Shown piece after piece: positions 1 through 7,794 of a stretch of DNA of 8,635 nt. Where the stretch lies: contig CACONV010000031.1 of the NCBI GenBank assembly GCA_902628605.1, positions 1 through 8,635 on the forward strand. Reading direction: 5' to 3'. A program made the translations under genes and the position numbers. The stretch comes from an uncultured Bacteroidota bacterium (GTDB lineage Bacteria; Bacteroidota; Bacteroidia; Flavobacteriales; Flavobacteriaceae). The stretch's first letter is position 1; each line of letters opens with the position of its first letter. The notes beneath the pieces were generated by a model. That model saw nothing but the letters and a program-made list of their open reading frames with translations, was not told the DNA's origin and searched no databases.

Positions 1-15
1 TAAATTCTTTATGAA

Positions 16-2670
16 ATGACTGAAGGAGAAAAACTTATACCAATCAATATTGTTAAGGAAATGGAGTCTTCGTACATCGATTACTCTATGTCTGTCATTG
101 TGTCACGTGCTTTACCAGATGTGCGTGACGGCTTGAAACCTGTCCACAGAAGAGTTTTGTATGGCATGCATGAAATGGGTATAAGAGCGTCTTCATCATA
201 TAGAAAATCTGCTCGAATAGTTGGAGAAGTTCTTGGAAAATATCACCCTCACGGAGATTCTTCAGTCTATGACACAATGGTTAGAATGGCTCAAGAGTGG
301 AGTCTAAGATACATGCTTGTTGATGGCCAGGGTAATTACGGATCAATTGACGGTGATAGCCCCGCAGCTATGAGATATACAGAAGCTAGAATGCAAAAAA
401 TTTCTGAAGATTTGTTAGCGGATATTGATAAAAATACTGTTGATAAACAACTAAATTTTGATGATACTTTAGAAGAACCAGTAGTTTTACCTACTAAAAT
501 ACCTAACCTTTTGATAAATGGAGGTTCAGGAATCGCTGTTGGCATGGCAACCAATATGCCTCCTCACAACCTGATGGAGGTGGTAGATGGTATAGTAAAG
601 TTTATTGATAACATTTTTATTAAAAAGATTGGTTTATCAGAAAAAGTTTCGATCACAGATGAAGAAGTAATTGAAATTTTAAAAAATGAATATTTAGAAG
701 ACGGTAGAAATTGTAATCCTAAAGATTTAGAAATAACTAACAGGAAAGAAGAATTAATCGTTGAAAAGCAATTAAAAAATGACATAGATGAATTAATTAA
801 ACATGTTAAAGCCCCAGATTTTCCAACTGGAGGTGTGATTTATGGTTATGAAGGGGTTAGAGAAGCTTTTCACTCTGGAAGAGGAAGAGTAGTAATTAGA
901 GGTAAAGCCACAATTGAAGAAATTGATTCTAAAGAATGTATTGTTGTAACAGAGATTCCATACCAGGTCAATAAAGCAGAAATGATAAAAAAAACTGCTG
1001 AATTGGTAAATGAAAAGAAAATTGAAGGTATATCAAATATTAGAGATGAATCTGACAGAAAGGGTTTAAGGATTGTTTACATCTTAAAAAGAGATGCCAT
1101 ACCAAACATAGTTTTGAACAAATTATACAAATTTACACCACTACAATCTTCGTTTAGCGTAAACAATATAGCATTAGTTAATGGTAGACCAAGATTATTA
1201 AACTTAAAAGAATTAATACACTACTTTGTCGAACACAGACATGAAGTTGTTGTCAAAAGAACAGAATTCGAATTAAAAAAGGCTGAAGATAGAGCTCATA
1301 TATTAGAGGGATTGATAATTGCATCGGACAATATTGATGAGGTTATTAGCATAATTAGAAAATCTAAAACTCCTGACGAAGCAAGAGCAAATTTGTCTCT
1401 AAAATACGAACTTACTGAAATTCAGTCTAAAGCTATTGTAGAGATGAGACTTAGACAACTTACTGGTCTTGAGCAAAGCAAGTTAAGAGAGGAGTTCGAT
1501 GAACTTAAAAATACAATTTTAGATTTAAAAGATATTTTAAGTAATAAGGACCGTAGAATGGAAATTATTAAAACAGAGCTATTAGAGGTAAAAGAAAAAT
1601 ATGGCGATGAAAGACGGTCTGAAATTCAGTATGCTGGAGGCAATTTCAGTGAAGAAGATATGATTCCAGATGATAAAGTTGTTGTAACAATATCTCATGC
1701 TGGGTATATTAAAAGAACACCATTGGTAGAATACAAAATACAAAATAGGGGTGGGGTAGGTCAAAAGGCTTCTACAACTAGAAATGAAGACTTTTTAGAA
1801 CATATGTTCGTGGGCACAAATCACCAATATATGTTGTTTTTTACTCAAAAAGGGAGATGCTTTTGGATGAGAATTTTTGAAATACCTGAAGGGTCAAAAA
1901 CCTCTAAAGGAAGAGCAATTCAAAATTTAATTAATATTGAACAAGACGACAAAGTAAAAGCGTTTATCAATACACAAGATTTAAAAGATACTGAGTATGT
2001 AAATAGTCATTTTGTTGTAATGGCGACAAAGAAGGGACAAATAAAGAAAACTTGTTTAGAAAAATATTCGCGTCCAAGAATTAATGGAATTAACGCTATT
2101 ACAATTAAAGAAAACGATGAACTATTAGAAGCTAAGTTAACCAACGGTAATAGTGAAATATTAATGGCGGTTAAGTCAGGTAAGGCTATTAGGTTTGAAG
2201 AAAGTAAAACAAGACCGATGGGAAGGAGTGCATCTGGTGTTCGCGGAATTAAATTAAAAGATGACAACGATAAAGTAATTGGGATGGTATCAGTTAACGA
2301 TATTTCAACTGATATCCTAGTAGTATCTAAAAATGGATATGGTAAAAGATCGAGTTTGGAGGATTACAGAATTACAAATAGAGGAGGTAAAGGCGTAAAA
2401 ACTATATCAATTACTGAAAAGACCGGTTCTTTAGTATCTATTAAGAATGTAAGTGATGAAAATGATTTAATGATAATTAATAAATCCGGAATTGCTATAA
2501 GAATGAGTGTTGAAAAACTAAGAGTAATGGGAAGAGCAACTCAAGGGGTAAAATTAATTAATTTAAAGGGTGAAGATACCATAGCCGCTGTAGCTAAGGT
2601 TATTAAGGAAGAACAAAGCGACGATGACTCACAAGAAAACTTGCTAGAAAATGAGGATTTGAGTGTATAA
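16..2670 (+). CDS. gyrA: DNA gyrase subunit A
   Basis: This is the breakage-reunion subunit of gyrase, which with GyrB introduces negative supercoils using ATP. The N-terminal block (residues 21-51, [18 protein letters not shown] onward) and the catalytic AMRYTE motif with Tyr121 are intact. In the quinolone region, Ser82 and Asp86 match E. coli Ser83 and Asp87, so the usual resistance substitutions are absent. The coiled-coil region (about 410-530) leads into the beta-pinwheel C-terminal domain (about 545-862). There the GyrA-box position reads QNRGGVG (576-582), and a second NRGGKG lies at 788-793. An acidic tail (about 865-882) ends the protein. At 884 residues it is longer than I expect for the class; the excess is a charged insertion at about residues 200-254, between FIDN and NDIDEL. 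I chose the ATG at 16 because [12 protein letters not shown] is the usual start in this group. No Shine-Dalgarno is visible and the promoter lies outside the window. ParC is less likely given the C-terminal domain and the N-terminus. Confidence 0.97.
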   Translation: MTEGEKLIPINIVKEMESSYIDYSMSVIVSRALPDVRDGLKPVHRRVLYGMHEMGIRASSSYRKSARIVGEVLGKYHPHGDSSVYDTMVRMAQEWSLRYMLVDGQGNYGSIDGDSPAAMRYTEARMQKISEDLLADIDKNTVDKQLNFDDTLEEPVVLPTKIPNLLINGGSGIAVGMATNMPPHNLMEVVDGIVKFIDNIFIKKIGLSEKVSITDEEVIEILKNEYLEDGRNCNPKDLEITNRKEELIVEKQLKNDIDELIKHVKAPDFPTGGVIYGYEGVREAFHSGRGRVVIRGKATIEEIDSKECIVVTEIPYQVNKAEMIKKTAELVNEKKIEGISNIRDESDRKGLRIVYILKRDAIPNIVLNKLYKFTPLQSSFSVNNIALVNGRPRLLNLKELIHYFVEHRHEVVVKRTEFELKKAEDRAHILEGLIIASDNIDEVISIIRKSKTPDEARANLSLKYELTEIQSKAIVEMRLRQLTGLEQSKLREEFDELKNTILDLKDILSNKDRRMEIIKTELLEVKEKYGDERRSEIQYAGGNFSEEDMIPDDKVVVTISHAGYIKRTPLVEYKIQNRGGVGQKASTTRNEDFLEHMFVGTNHQYMLFFTQKGRCFWMRIFEIPEGSKTSKGRAIQNLINIEQDDKVKAFINTQDLKDTEYVNSHFVVMATKKGQIKKTCLEKYSRPRINGINAITIKENDELLEAKLTNGNSEILMAVKSGKAIRFEESKTRPMGRSASGVRGIKLKDDNDKVIGMVSVNDISTDILVVSKNGYGKRSSLEDYRITNRGGKGVKTISITEKTGSLVSIKNVSDENDLMIINKSGIAIRMSVEKLRVMGRATQGVKLINLKGEDTIAAVAKVIKEEQSDDDSQENLLENEDLSV

Positions 2671-2675
2671 ATTAC

Positions 2676-2698
2676 TTAAATTAGTCTTCCTAATTTAA
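2676..2698. repeat. Perfect 9-bp inverted repeat between gyrA and the TPR gene
   Basis: TTAAATTAG (2676-2684) and CTAATTTAA (2690-2698) are perfect reverse complements around a 5-nt loop, TCTTC. The stem has one G-C pair, at the loop end, and eight A-U pairs. It occupies most of the 32-nt spacer and ends 4 nt before the ATG of the TPR gene. No T-run follows on the + strand, so it is not a classical terminator. It might modulate translation or processing between the two cistrons, or be chance in A/T-rich DNA. Confidence 0.35.
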
Positions 2699-2702
2699 AA
2701 AA

Positions 2703-3944
2703 ATGAACAAAATATTTACACTTACATTTCTATTTTGCTTTTCTTTTTTGTATCCACAAAAAAAAGAACTTAAACTGGCCCAAAAATTATTTAAGCAAGA
2801 AAAAGTTTCCGAATCTAAAGATGCCCTCCTATCTAACAGCGATTTAATTCTTAATTCAAATGATTCAAAGTTAATCACACAATATCATTTATTAGTAGGA
2901 CAAATCGCAAAAGGTGAAAAGGAATTTTCAAAAGCATTTGCTAATTTCAAATTAGCAGAAGGTAATAAAGCTATCAAAGAAGTTTTAAAATCTGAACTTG
3001 AATTTCTTCTTTATGAAATTCAAAATTATGCTAATGAACTTTACAATTCAGGGGATTACAAGGAGGCGGCATCTAGTTATAATTTAGCGTATGAAATGTC
3101 ACCAAATAAAACGGACTTATTATATTATGCGGCAGTGAGTTCAATTAATGGAAATGAATACAAGACTGCTCTTACATATTACGAAAAACTAAAAGATCTA
3201 AAATATACTGGAATTATAACAAAATACTACGCAACACCAGTAGAGACTGGTTCTGAAAAAGAAATTTCAGAGGTTGAATACTCTTTATTTCAAAAATCAA
3301 AAGATTATGAAAATGTTAGAGAAGAAGATACCAAATCTGTATATCCGAATATTATAAAATCAATTGCCTTACTGTATGATAATTTAGGGATGCAGGATAA
3401 GGCAATTCAGGCTGTTGAGGAGGCTAGGAGTGAGAATCCAACAGATGTTGATTTAATTTTAACAGAGGCGAATATAAATTTCCGTTTAGGTAACAATGAA
3501 AAGTATTCTGAGTTAGTTTCAGAGGCACTTAAACAGGATCCAACCAACGCCACATTATTTTATAATTTAGGTGTTGTTAGTTCGGAATTAGGAGAAAAAA
3601 AAGATGCCGAAAATTATTACAATAAAGCCATTGAACTTGATCCAAAAATGCAAAATGCATATTTGAACTTAGTGTCATTGATTTTAGAACAAGAAGGTGC
3701 GATTGTAGAGGAAATGAATTCTTTAGGGACGTCAAGAGCTGAAAATAAGAAATATGATGAACTTAAGTTAAAACGTGAATCTATTTATATGGAATGCGTA
3801 CCTATTTTACAAAAACTTATTGAAATTGACTCAAAAAGTAATATTGATGCTATCCAAACTTTGAAGAATATCTATGCAACGGTAGGTGATACCGAAGGTT
3901 TTTCTGAAATGAAAGCACTATTAGAAGAAATTGAGTCTAAATAA
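2703..3944 (+). CDS. Secreted tetratricopeptide-repeat protein
   Basis: The 413-residue product begins with a signal peptide (residues 1 to about 19, MNKIFTLTFLFCFSFLYPQ), probably cleaved near Gln19. Cys12 lies inside the hydrophobic core and does not make a convincing lipobox. The rest is alpha-helical with TPR-like units. The clearest are at about 107-134 (NELYNSGDYKEAASSYNLAY), 138-166, 215-246 (YDNLGMQDKAIQAVEEA), 249-280 and 284-313 (YNLGVVSSELGEKKDAENYY), the last closing on the typical ELDP. Residues 345-413 form a charged helical tail. TPR arrays are protein-binding scaffolds, so the product is probably periplasmic and part of an envelope assembly, but the partner is unknown. It starts 32 nt after gyrA on the same strand with no terminator or promoter between, so co-transcription is likely. 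From memory this neighbour of gyrA is common in Flavobacteriia. No catalytic motif is visible. Confidence 0.88.
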   Translation: MNKIFTLTFLFCFSFLYPQKKELKLAQKLFKQEKVSESKDALLSNSDLILNSNDSKLITQYHLLVGQIAKGEKEFSKAFANFKLAEGNKAIKEVLKSELEFLLYEIQNYANELYNSGDYKEAASSYNLAYEMSPNKTDLLYYAAVSSINGNEYKTALTYYEKLKDLKYTGIITKYYATPVETGSEKEISEVEYSLFQKSKDYENVREEDTKSVYPNIIKSIALLYDNLGMQDKAIQAVEEARSENPTDVDLILTEANINFRLGNNEKYSELVSEALKQDPTNATLFYNLGVVSSELGEKKDAENYYNKAIELDPKMQNAYLNLVSLILEQEGAIVEEMNSLGTSRAENKKYDELKLKRESIYMECVPILQKLIEIDSKSNIDAIQTLKNIYATVGDTEGFSEMKALLEEIESK

Positions 3945-4023
3945 TGACATTTTACGTTTATTATCTATTTCTTGGTATAAAACCTGATTTAGATTTTTTT
4001 TAGATTATTAAAATTATTTAACA

Positions 4024-6045
4024 ATGTTAAAAAAGTTTTTGGAGATCAGTCCTTTTCTTTACAAAGCTTTCATTTTAATAGTCTCAGCTAGTATTATAGT
4101 TTATTTTTTACCTTTAAATACTCAGTATTCTATTCAGTTTTCTGAGGGTAAAAGATGGACTGGTAACACTTTATATGCTCCTTTTGATTTTCCAATAATT
4201 AAATCAGCTGAAGAATTACTGATGGAAAAGCAATCTATTGAATCAAAATCAATTCTATACTTCGATATAAATGCAGATGTATCTGAAGTAATTTTAAATA
4301 ATTATTCTAATAAATTTGATAATTTTTTTCAAAATGAAAATGACTCTGTTAGTTATAAACGCGGATTAGTTATTTTAAATTCTTTTTTAAAAAGAGGAAT
4401 ACTTCCTTTAGAATTAAACATTACGACCCCAAAAAGGATTTCATTAGTTTCTAATAACACAGAGAAGATTACAGAAGCTGATTCTTTGTTTAGATTGGAA
4501 AATCTTTTATATGAAATCAATAAAAATTTAACTGATGAAAATAAGCTGAAAGAAAGAAATTTTTATAATCTGTTCTTTGATATCTTGCAACCTAACTTAT
4601 CGTATAATAAGGATTTAACTGAAGAATATATAAATGAACTCAATTCATCAATTTCCCAAACAAGAGATTTGGTTTCAAAAGGTGAAGTTATAATTGAAAC
4701 CAATCAAATTGTAGAAGGAGAAAAATTTAATAAGTTAAAATCTTTAAATTATCAGTTTTCCTCTAAAAGTGACAATAAAAAGGTAAATCAATCAATTCTG
4801 ATAGGTTATTTTTTGTTAGTCTCAACTTTACTCTTTCTTTCATTGATTTATATATATAAATTTAGATATAACGTTTTTGAAGATGATAATAAAATGACTT
4901 TCATTTTTTTAAATATATCTCTATCAGTAATCATGTCATCAATTTTGGCAGATTTTGATACAAGATTTATTTATGTTGCACCAATTTGTATTTTTCCATT
5001 ATTAACAAAAACATTTTTTGACTCAAGACTGGCCTACTTCATCCATATCATTTCGGTAATTATAGTAAGTTTTAGCGTTTTCAACGGATTTGAATACATT
5101 TTTGTTCAAATTTTAGCTGGGATTGTCGCAATTCTCAGTACTTCTCAAATTTACAAAAGAGCAAATCTATTTATATCAGTAGCACAAATTACGTTTATGT
5201 ATTTTTTAGGATATATTATTTTTTATCTTTTAAGTTCTGGTAATATCGAAAAAATTGATTTTTTCCAATTTGGATATTTTCTTGCAAATGGAATGCTCAC
5301 ACTTTTCGTTCTTCCACTAATTTATTTCTATGAAAAAATCTTTTTTCTTGTATCGGATGTTTCTCTTTTAGAATTATCTGACACTAACTCTCCTCTTCTA
5401 AAAGAATTGTCAGATAAAGCTCCTGGTACATTTCATCATTCATTACAAGTAGCAAATTTATCTGAAGCTTGTGCTAGTAAAATTAAGGCAAATGCACTAC
5501 TAACTCGTGTGGGAGCACTTTACCATGACATTGGTAAAATAAAAAAACCAAATTTTTTTTCTGAAAATCAAAAAGGTAGCATTTCTCCTCACGATGAACT
5601 AAGTCCTCACGAAAGTGCAAAAATTATTATAGATCATGTATCTGACGGTATAAGTTTAGGGAAAAAAAATAAACTTCCGGATAGGATACTTGATTTTATT
5701 AGAACACATCATGGTACTTCAAAGGTTTATTATTTTTATAAAAAACAAATTGAAGTAAATCCTAATTTAGATATCAAAAAATTTATTTATCCCGGACCAA
5801 AGCCCTTTTCTAAGGAAACTTCAATAGTCATGATGGCAGACTCAATCGAGGCAGCTTCAAAGAGTCTAAAAGAACCTTCTTTTGAAATATTAGAGGAGTT
5901 TGTCCATAGAATTATTAATCAACAAATGGATGAAGGACAATTTATAAACTCCAATATTACATTTTCAGAAATTGAAGCAGTAAAAAAAGTTCTTGTAAAA
6001 AAATTAGTTAATATTTACCAATTGAGAATTGAGTATCCTAATTAA
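4024..6045 (+). CDS. 7TM-HD membrane phosphodiesterase, PgpH/YqfF family (predicted c-di-AMP hydrolase)
   Basis: The 673-residue protein has the family's full architecture. One transmembrane helix (about 13-31) is followed by an extracytoplasmic 7TMR-HDED-type domain (about 32-257). Seven membrane helices come next (roughly 258-278, 290-308, 314-330, 337-353, 357-375, 383-404, 415-436), then a cytoplasmic HD domain (about 465-615). All expected metal ligands are present: His472 (GTFHHS), His501-Asp502 (HDIGK), His538 (IIDHV), His562-His563 (THHG) and Asp606 (MMADS). The protein should therefore be an active metal-dependent phosphodiesterase. Listeria PgpH of this family hydrolyses c-di-AMP to pApA; applying that activity here is inference. 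The external domain probably senses a signal. A 79-nt A/T-rich spacer separates it from the TPR gene; no clear promoter or Shine-Dalgarno is visible, so read-through from gyrA-TPR is possible. No terminator is evident before the tRNA-Ser gene downstream. Confidence 0.93.
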   Translation: MLKKFLEISPFLYKAFILIVSASIIVYFLPLNTQYSIQFSEGKRWTGNTLYAPFDFPIIKSAEELLMEKQSIESKSILYFDINADVSEVILNNYSNKFDNFFQNENDSVSYKRGLVILNSFLKRGILPLELNITTPKRISLVSNNTEKITEADSLFRLENLLYEINKNLTDENKLKERNFYNLFFDILQPNLSYNKDLTEEYINELNSSISQTRDLVSKGEVIIETNQIVEGEKFNKLKSLNYQFSSKSDNKKVNQSILIGYFLLVSTLLFLSLIYIYKFRYNVFEDDNKMTFIFLNISLSVIMSSILADFDTRFIYVAPICIFPLLTKTFFDSRLAYFIHIISVIIVSFSVFNGFEYIFVQILAGIVAILSTSQIYKRANLFISVAQITFMYFLGYIIFYLLSSGNIEKIDFFQFGYFLANGMLTLFVLPLIYFYEKIFFLVSDVSLLELSDTNSPLLKELSDKAPGTFHHSLQVANLSEACASKIKANALLTRVGALYHDIGKIKKPNFFSENQKGSISPHDELSPHESAKIIIDHVSDGISLGKKNKLPDRILDFIRTHHGTSKVYYFYKKQIEVNPNLDIKKFIYPGPKPFSKETSIVMMADSIEAASKSLKEPSFEILEEFVHRIINQQMDEGQFINSNITFSEIEAVKKVLVKKLVNIYQLRIEYPN

Positions 6046-6061
6046 AATATTTTTCTCATAT

Positions 6062-6093
6062 TTTGATTTCATATTTCTAATTCTTTAACTTGC
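6062..6093 (+). promoter_or_regulatory. Candidate Bacteroidota-type promoter for tRNA-Ser
   Basis: TTTG (6062-6065) is followed after 20 nt by TAACTTGC (6086-6093), which resembles the Bacteroidota -33/-7 pattern TTTG...TAnnTTTG. The -7-like box ends 12 nt before the mature tRNA 5' end, leaving room for a start site a few nucleotides upstream of it. The same box at the same distance precedes the tRNA-Met gene, which strengthens the call. It is the only promoter in the window with a matching -33 element. Confidence 0.5.
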
Positions 6094-6105
6094 ATTTTTT
6101 AAATA

Positions 6106-6189
6106 GGAGAGGTGGCAGAGTGGTAATGCAGCAGATTGCTAATCTGTGAACGCGCAAGTGTTCCCCGAGTTCGAGTCTCGGTCTCTCCG
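6106..6189 (+). tRNA. tRNA-Ser (anticodon GCU)
   Basis: A full class II cloverleaf can be folded. The acceptor stem is 6106-6112 with 6182-6188 (six Watson-Crick pairs and one G-U), with discriminator G6189. The D stem is short (GCA/TGC). The anticodon stem is 6131-6135 with 6143-6147, and the loop TTGCTAA has anticodon GCT at 6138-6140. The long variable arm (6148-6164) is typical of serine tRNAs. The T arm is CCGAG-TTCGAGT-CTCGG. It should read AGC and AGU codons. The 3' CCA is not encoded (GCAC follows), so it must be added after transcription. Confidence 0.95.
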
Positions 6190-6200
6190 CACTAAAAATT

Positions 6201-6227
6201 AAATCCCAATTAGATTGGGATTTTTTT
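6201..6227. terminator. Strong intrinsic terminator, probably bidirectional
   Basis: AAATCCCAAT (6201-6210) pairs perfectly with ATTGGGATTT (6214-6223) around the loop TAG, and T residues run from 6221 to 6227. It lies 11 nt after the tRNA-Ser gene and should terminate it. On the opposite strand the same hairpin is followed by ATTTAATTTTTAG, so it can also serve the convergent lipoprotein gene. The stop codon of that gene (6226-6228, minus) lies in the A/T tract at the hairpin's edge. Confidence 0.85.
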
Positions 6228-7674
6228 ATTCAACAATGATTTCACCATACATGCCATTATGTAATGAACATTGATAATAAAAGGTTCCTTTCTTTGAAGG
6301 TGTCCAGATAACTGCTCCACTTTCAGTTCCATTGTTGTCTGCACCAACGACCAAATCTTCTATCCCTAATCCCTGTTTGGTTTTTAAATAAAATGGGTGC
6401 CCAAATGCATCAACCTCAAAGGTAAGTTTATCACCTAACTTAACTGTTATTTTTGGATCTCTTCCCTCAACAATTCCCTTTGCATCCTTACCATTTAAAA
6501 TATAATCATCTGAATCTGGGGATGTAACGTTGATTGTATAGTTCTCACTAGATAACTGAAATATATCGTGTAAGTTTAAATTTTCGCTTGGTAAAACTGT
6601 TTCAATGTCATTAGAGTAATTTGAAATTGAAGAATAAAAATTCTCTAATGAAATAGAAAAAACTTCTTCAAATATATTTTTCCAATTTTCATCGTTAGGA
6701 TTTTTTTGTAAAAAATTTCTAAAAACTAATTCAAAGGCCTTTTCCTCAGAGATATTATTTTTCTGTAATTCTTTTACTAGAACTAATGTAATAAAGACAG
6801 AAGAAGAATAGTTTATGTCACCTACGCTGTCATAATTTTCGAAAATTTCAGGGGTGGATAAAACTTCAAGATCAACCCTGTTTTGGTCAAATTTGAAATA
6901 ATTATATGAATAATTTTGTTGAATATAAATTGATTCAAAAGAAGCTGCAGTTCCTTCCGACAACCACTTTATCCGAAAATCACCGTCATTGAAATTTTTT
7001 GATACACTCATTTGATAAGCGTGAAACATTTCATGAGGTATAACTGAATATCTGTGCATTGATTCAAAAGTAAACTCATCTTCTGGGATCTCTAAAACCA
7101 TATACCTTTCTATATCATTTCCGCATATACAAGCTCCACCTTGATCTCCAATAATTGAAGAATAGGGTTTATTTGCATTGCTATTCCAAGCATAGATATC
7201 TAATTCTGTATAATTTGTTGCCATTATTGGTATTATAATATCTAAGCTATCCATTATATTATTGTATTCATTAATCCACTCTTCAGGTAGGCTGTTGTGG
7301 ATATTTTTATTAAAAATAACTTTGTTGTTTAAACTATTCTCAGGAATTTTCTCAAAGTTTGCTGTTAGTGTTATATCTGAATTTACTGTTATCGTGATTT
7401 CCATTGAAGTTTCATTGCTTCCAGTCCAGCCAATAAATTCATAACCATCATTTGGAGTAGCAGTTATTCTTAAAACAGTGCCAGATTTATAAGCACCTGA
7501 CTCTGTATTCCCTCCATTTCTTGTAAATATGTTAACCCTTCCACCTTCTGATGAACTAATTGAAACGTCATAGGTTACAACTGGGTTGGTTTCAAGTTGG
7601 TTTGAAGAGTCCGAATTATCTTTACTGCAAAAAACAAGAATAAAAGATACTATAAGAATTAATCTACTTTTCAT
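6226..7674 (-). CDS. Putative surface lipoprotein: InlB-type repeat, HExxH zincin-like domain and C-terminal cupredoxin
   Basis: I do not recognise this 482-residue protein as a named family. It starts with a lipoprotein-type signal (residues 1-16, ILVFC); Phe before Cys16 is a loose lipobox, tolerable in Bacteroidota. The following SKDNSD may act as a surface-export signal (inference). Residues about 36-108 form an InlB/Flg_new-like beta repeat (GTVLRITATPNDGYEFIGWTG). Residues about 115-370 contain HEMFH (214-218) and WLSEG with Glu240, the arrangement of gluzincin metalloproteases, with 21 residues between the last His and the Glu. Cys182 and Cys184 form a CxC motif. Residues about 378-482 are a cupredoxin with His426, Cys469, His472 and Met475, a complete type-1 copper set. 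A secreted zinc peptidase with a copper-binding tail is the best guess; substrate and activity are unknown. It lies between two tRNA genes and converges on tRNA-Ser. It has no T9SS C-terminal domain. Confidence 0.85.
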   Translation of the reverse strand: MKSRLILIVSFILVFCSKDNSDSSNQLETNPVVTYDVSISSSEGGRVNIFTRNGGNTESGAYKSGTVLRITATPNDGYEFIGWTGSNETSMEITITVNSDITLTANFEKIPENSLNNKVIFNKNIHNSLPEEWINEYNNIMDSLDIIIPIMATNYTELDIYAWNSNANKPYSSIIGDQGGACICGNDIERYMVLEIPEDEFTFESMHRYSVIPHEMFHAYQMSVSKNFNDGDFRIKWLSEGTAASFESIYIQQNYSYNYFKFDQNRVDLEVLSTPEIFENYDSVGDINYSSSVFITLVLVKELQKNNISEEKAFELVFRNFLQKNPNDENWKNIFEEVFSISLENFYSSISNYSNDIETVLPSENLNLHDIFQLSSENYTINVTSPDSDDYILNGKDAKGIVEGRDPKITVKLGDKLTFEVDAFGHPFYLKTKQGLGIEDLVVGADNNGTESGAVIWTPSKKGTFYYQCSLHNGMYGEIIVE

Positions 7675-7756
7675 TTTCTAACTATTTTTTGAACGAAAGC
7701 TGAAGTAATTTTTTTTAAAATATTTATAATGAATTAAAATTTAGAAACTTTCATTT

Positions 7757-7764
7757 GCAAGTTA
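7757..7764 (-). promoter_or_regulatory. Candidate -7 promoter box for the lipoprotein gene
   Basis: Read on the minus strand this is TAACTTGC, identical to the box before tRNA-Ser. It lies 82 nt upstream of the lipoprotein ATG, which would give an A/T-rich leader of roughly 70-75 nt. No TTTG is visible about 20 nt further upstream. The tRNA-Met gene ends only 30 nt upstream on the same strand with no terminator hairpin, so read-through from the tRNA is an alternative or additional source of transcript. Confidence 0.35.
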
Positions 7765-7794
7765 TAAAATATAAATGATTAATAGGAGTGTAAG

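Noticed and set aside
11..19. ATGAAATGA just before gyrA, a two-codon reading frame overlapping the gyrA ATG
   Set aside because: Only two codons, no ribosome-binding sequence, and easily produced by chance. The upstream context is outside the window, so translational coupling cannot be argued.
613..778. Mobile-element origin of the GyrA insertion, suggested by ATTAAAAA near both ends
   Set aside because: The 8-bp repeat (619 and 771) is low-complexity A/T sequence, and there are no terminal inverted repeats.
95..2267. Several minus-strand open frames of 60-86 codons inside gyrA
   Set aside because: They lie wholly opposite a clearly conserved gene, match no protein family, and reflect low stop density in the reverse frames.
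2690..2878. Minus-strand open frame of 62 codons across the TPR gene start
   Set aside because: It overlaps the signal-peptide region of the TPR gene, resembles no known protein, and has no promoter-like sequence.
3945..4023. Possible promoter before the HD phosphodiesterase gene (TTTCTTGG near 3976)
   Set aside because: It fits TAnnTTTG or TAnnTTGC poorly and has no partner TTTG upstream. The spacer is only A/T-rich with no other visible structure.
7262..7444. Plus-strand open frame of 60 codons inside the lipoprotein gene
   Set aside because: It is antisense to the InlB-type repeat and its hydrophobic translation is what that strand would give by chance.
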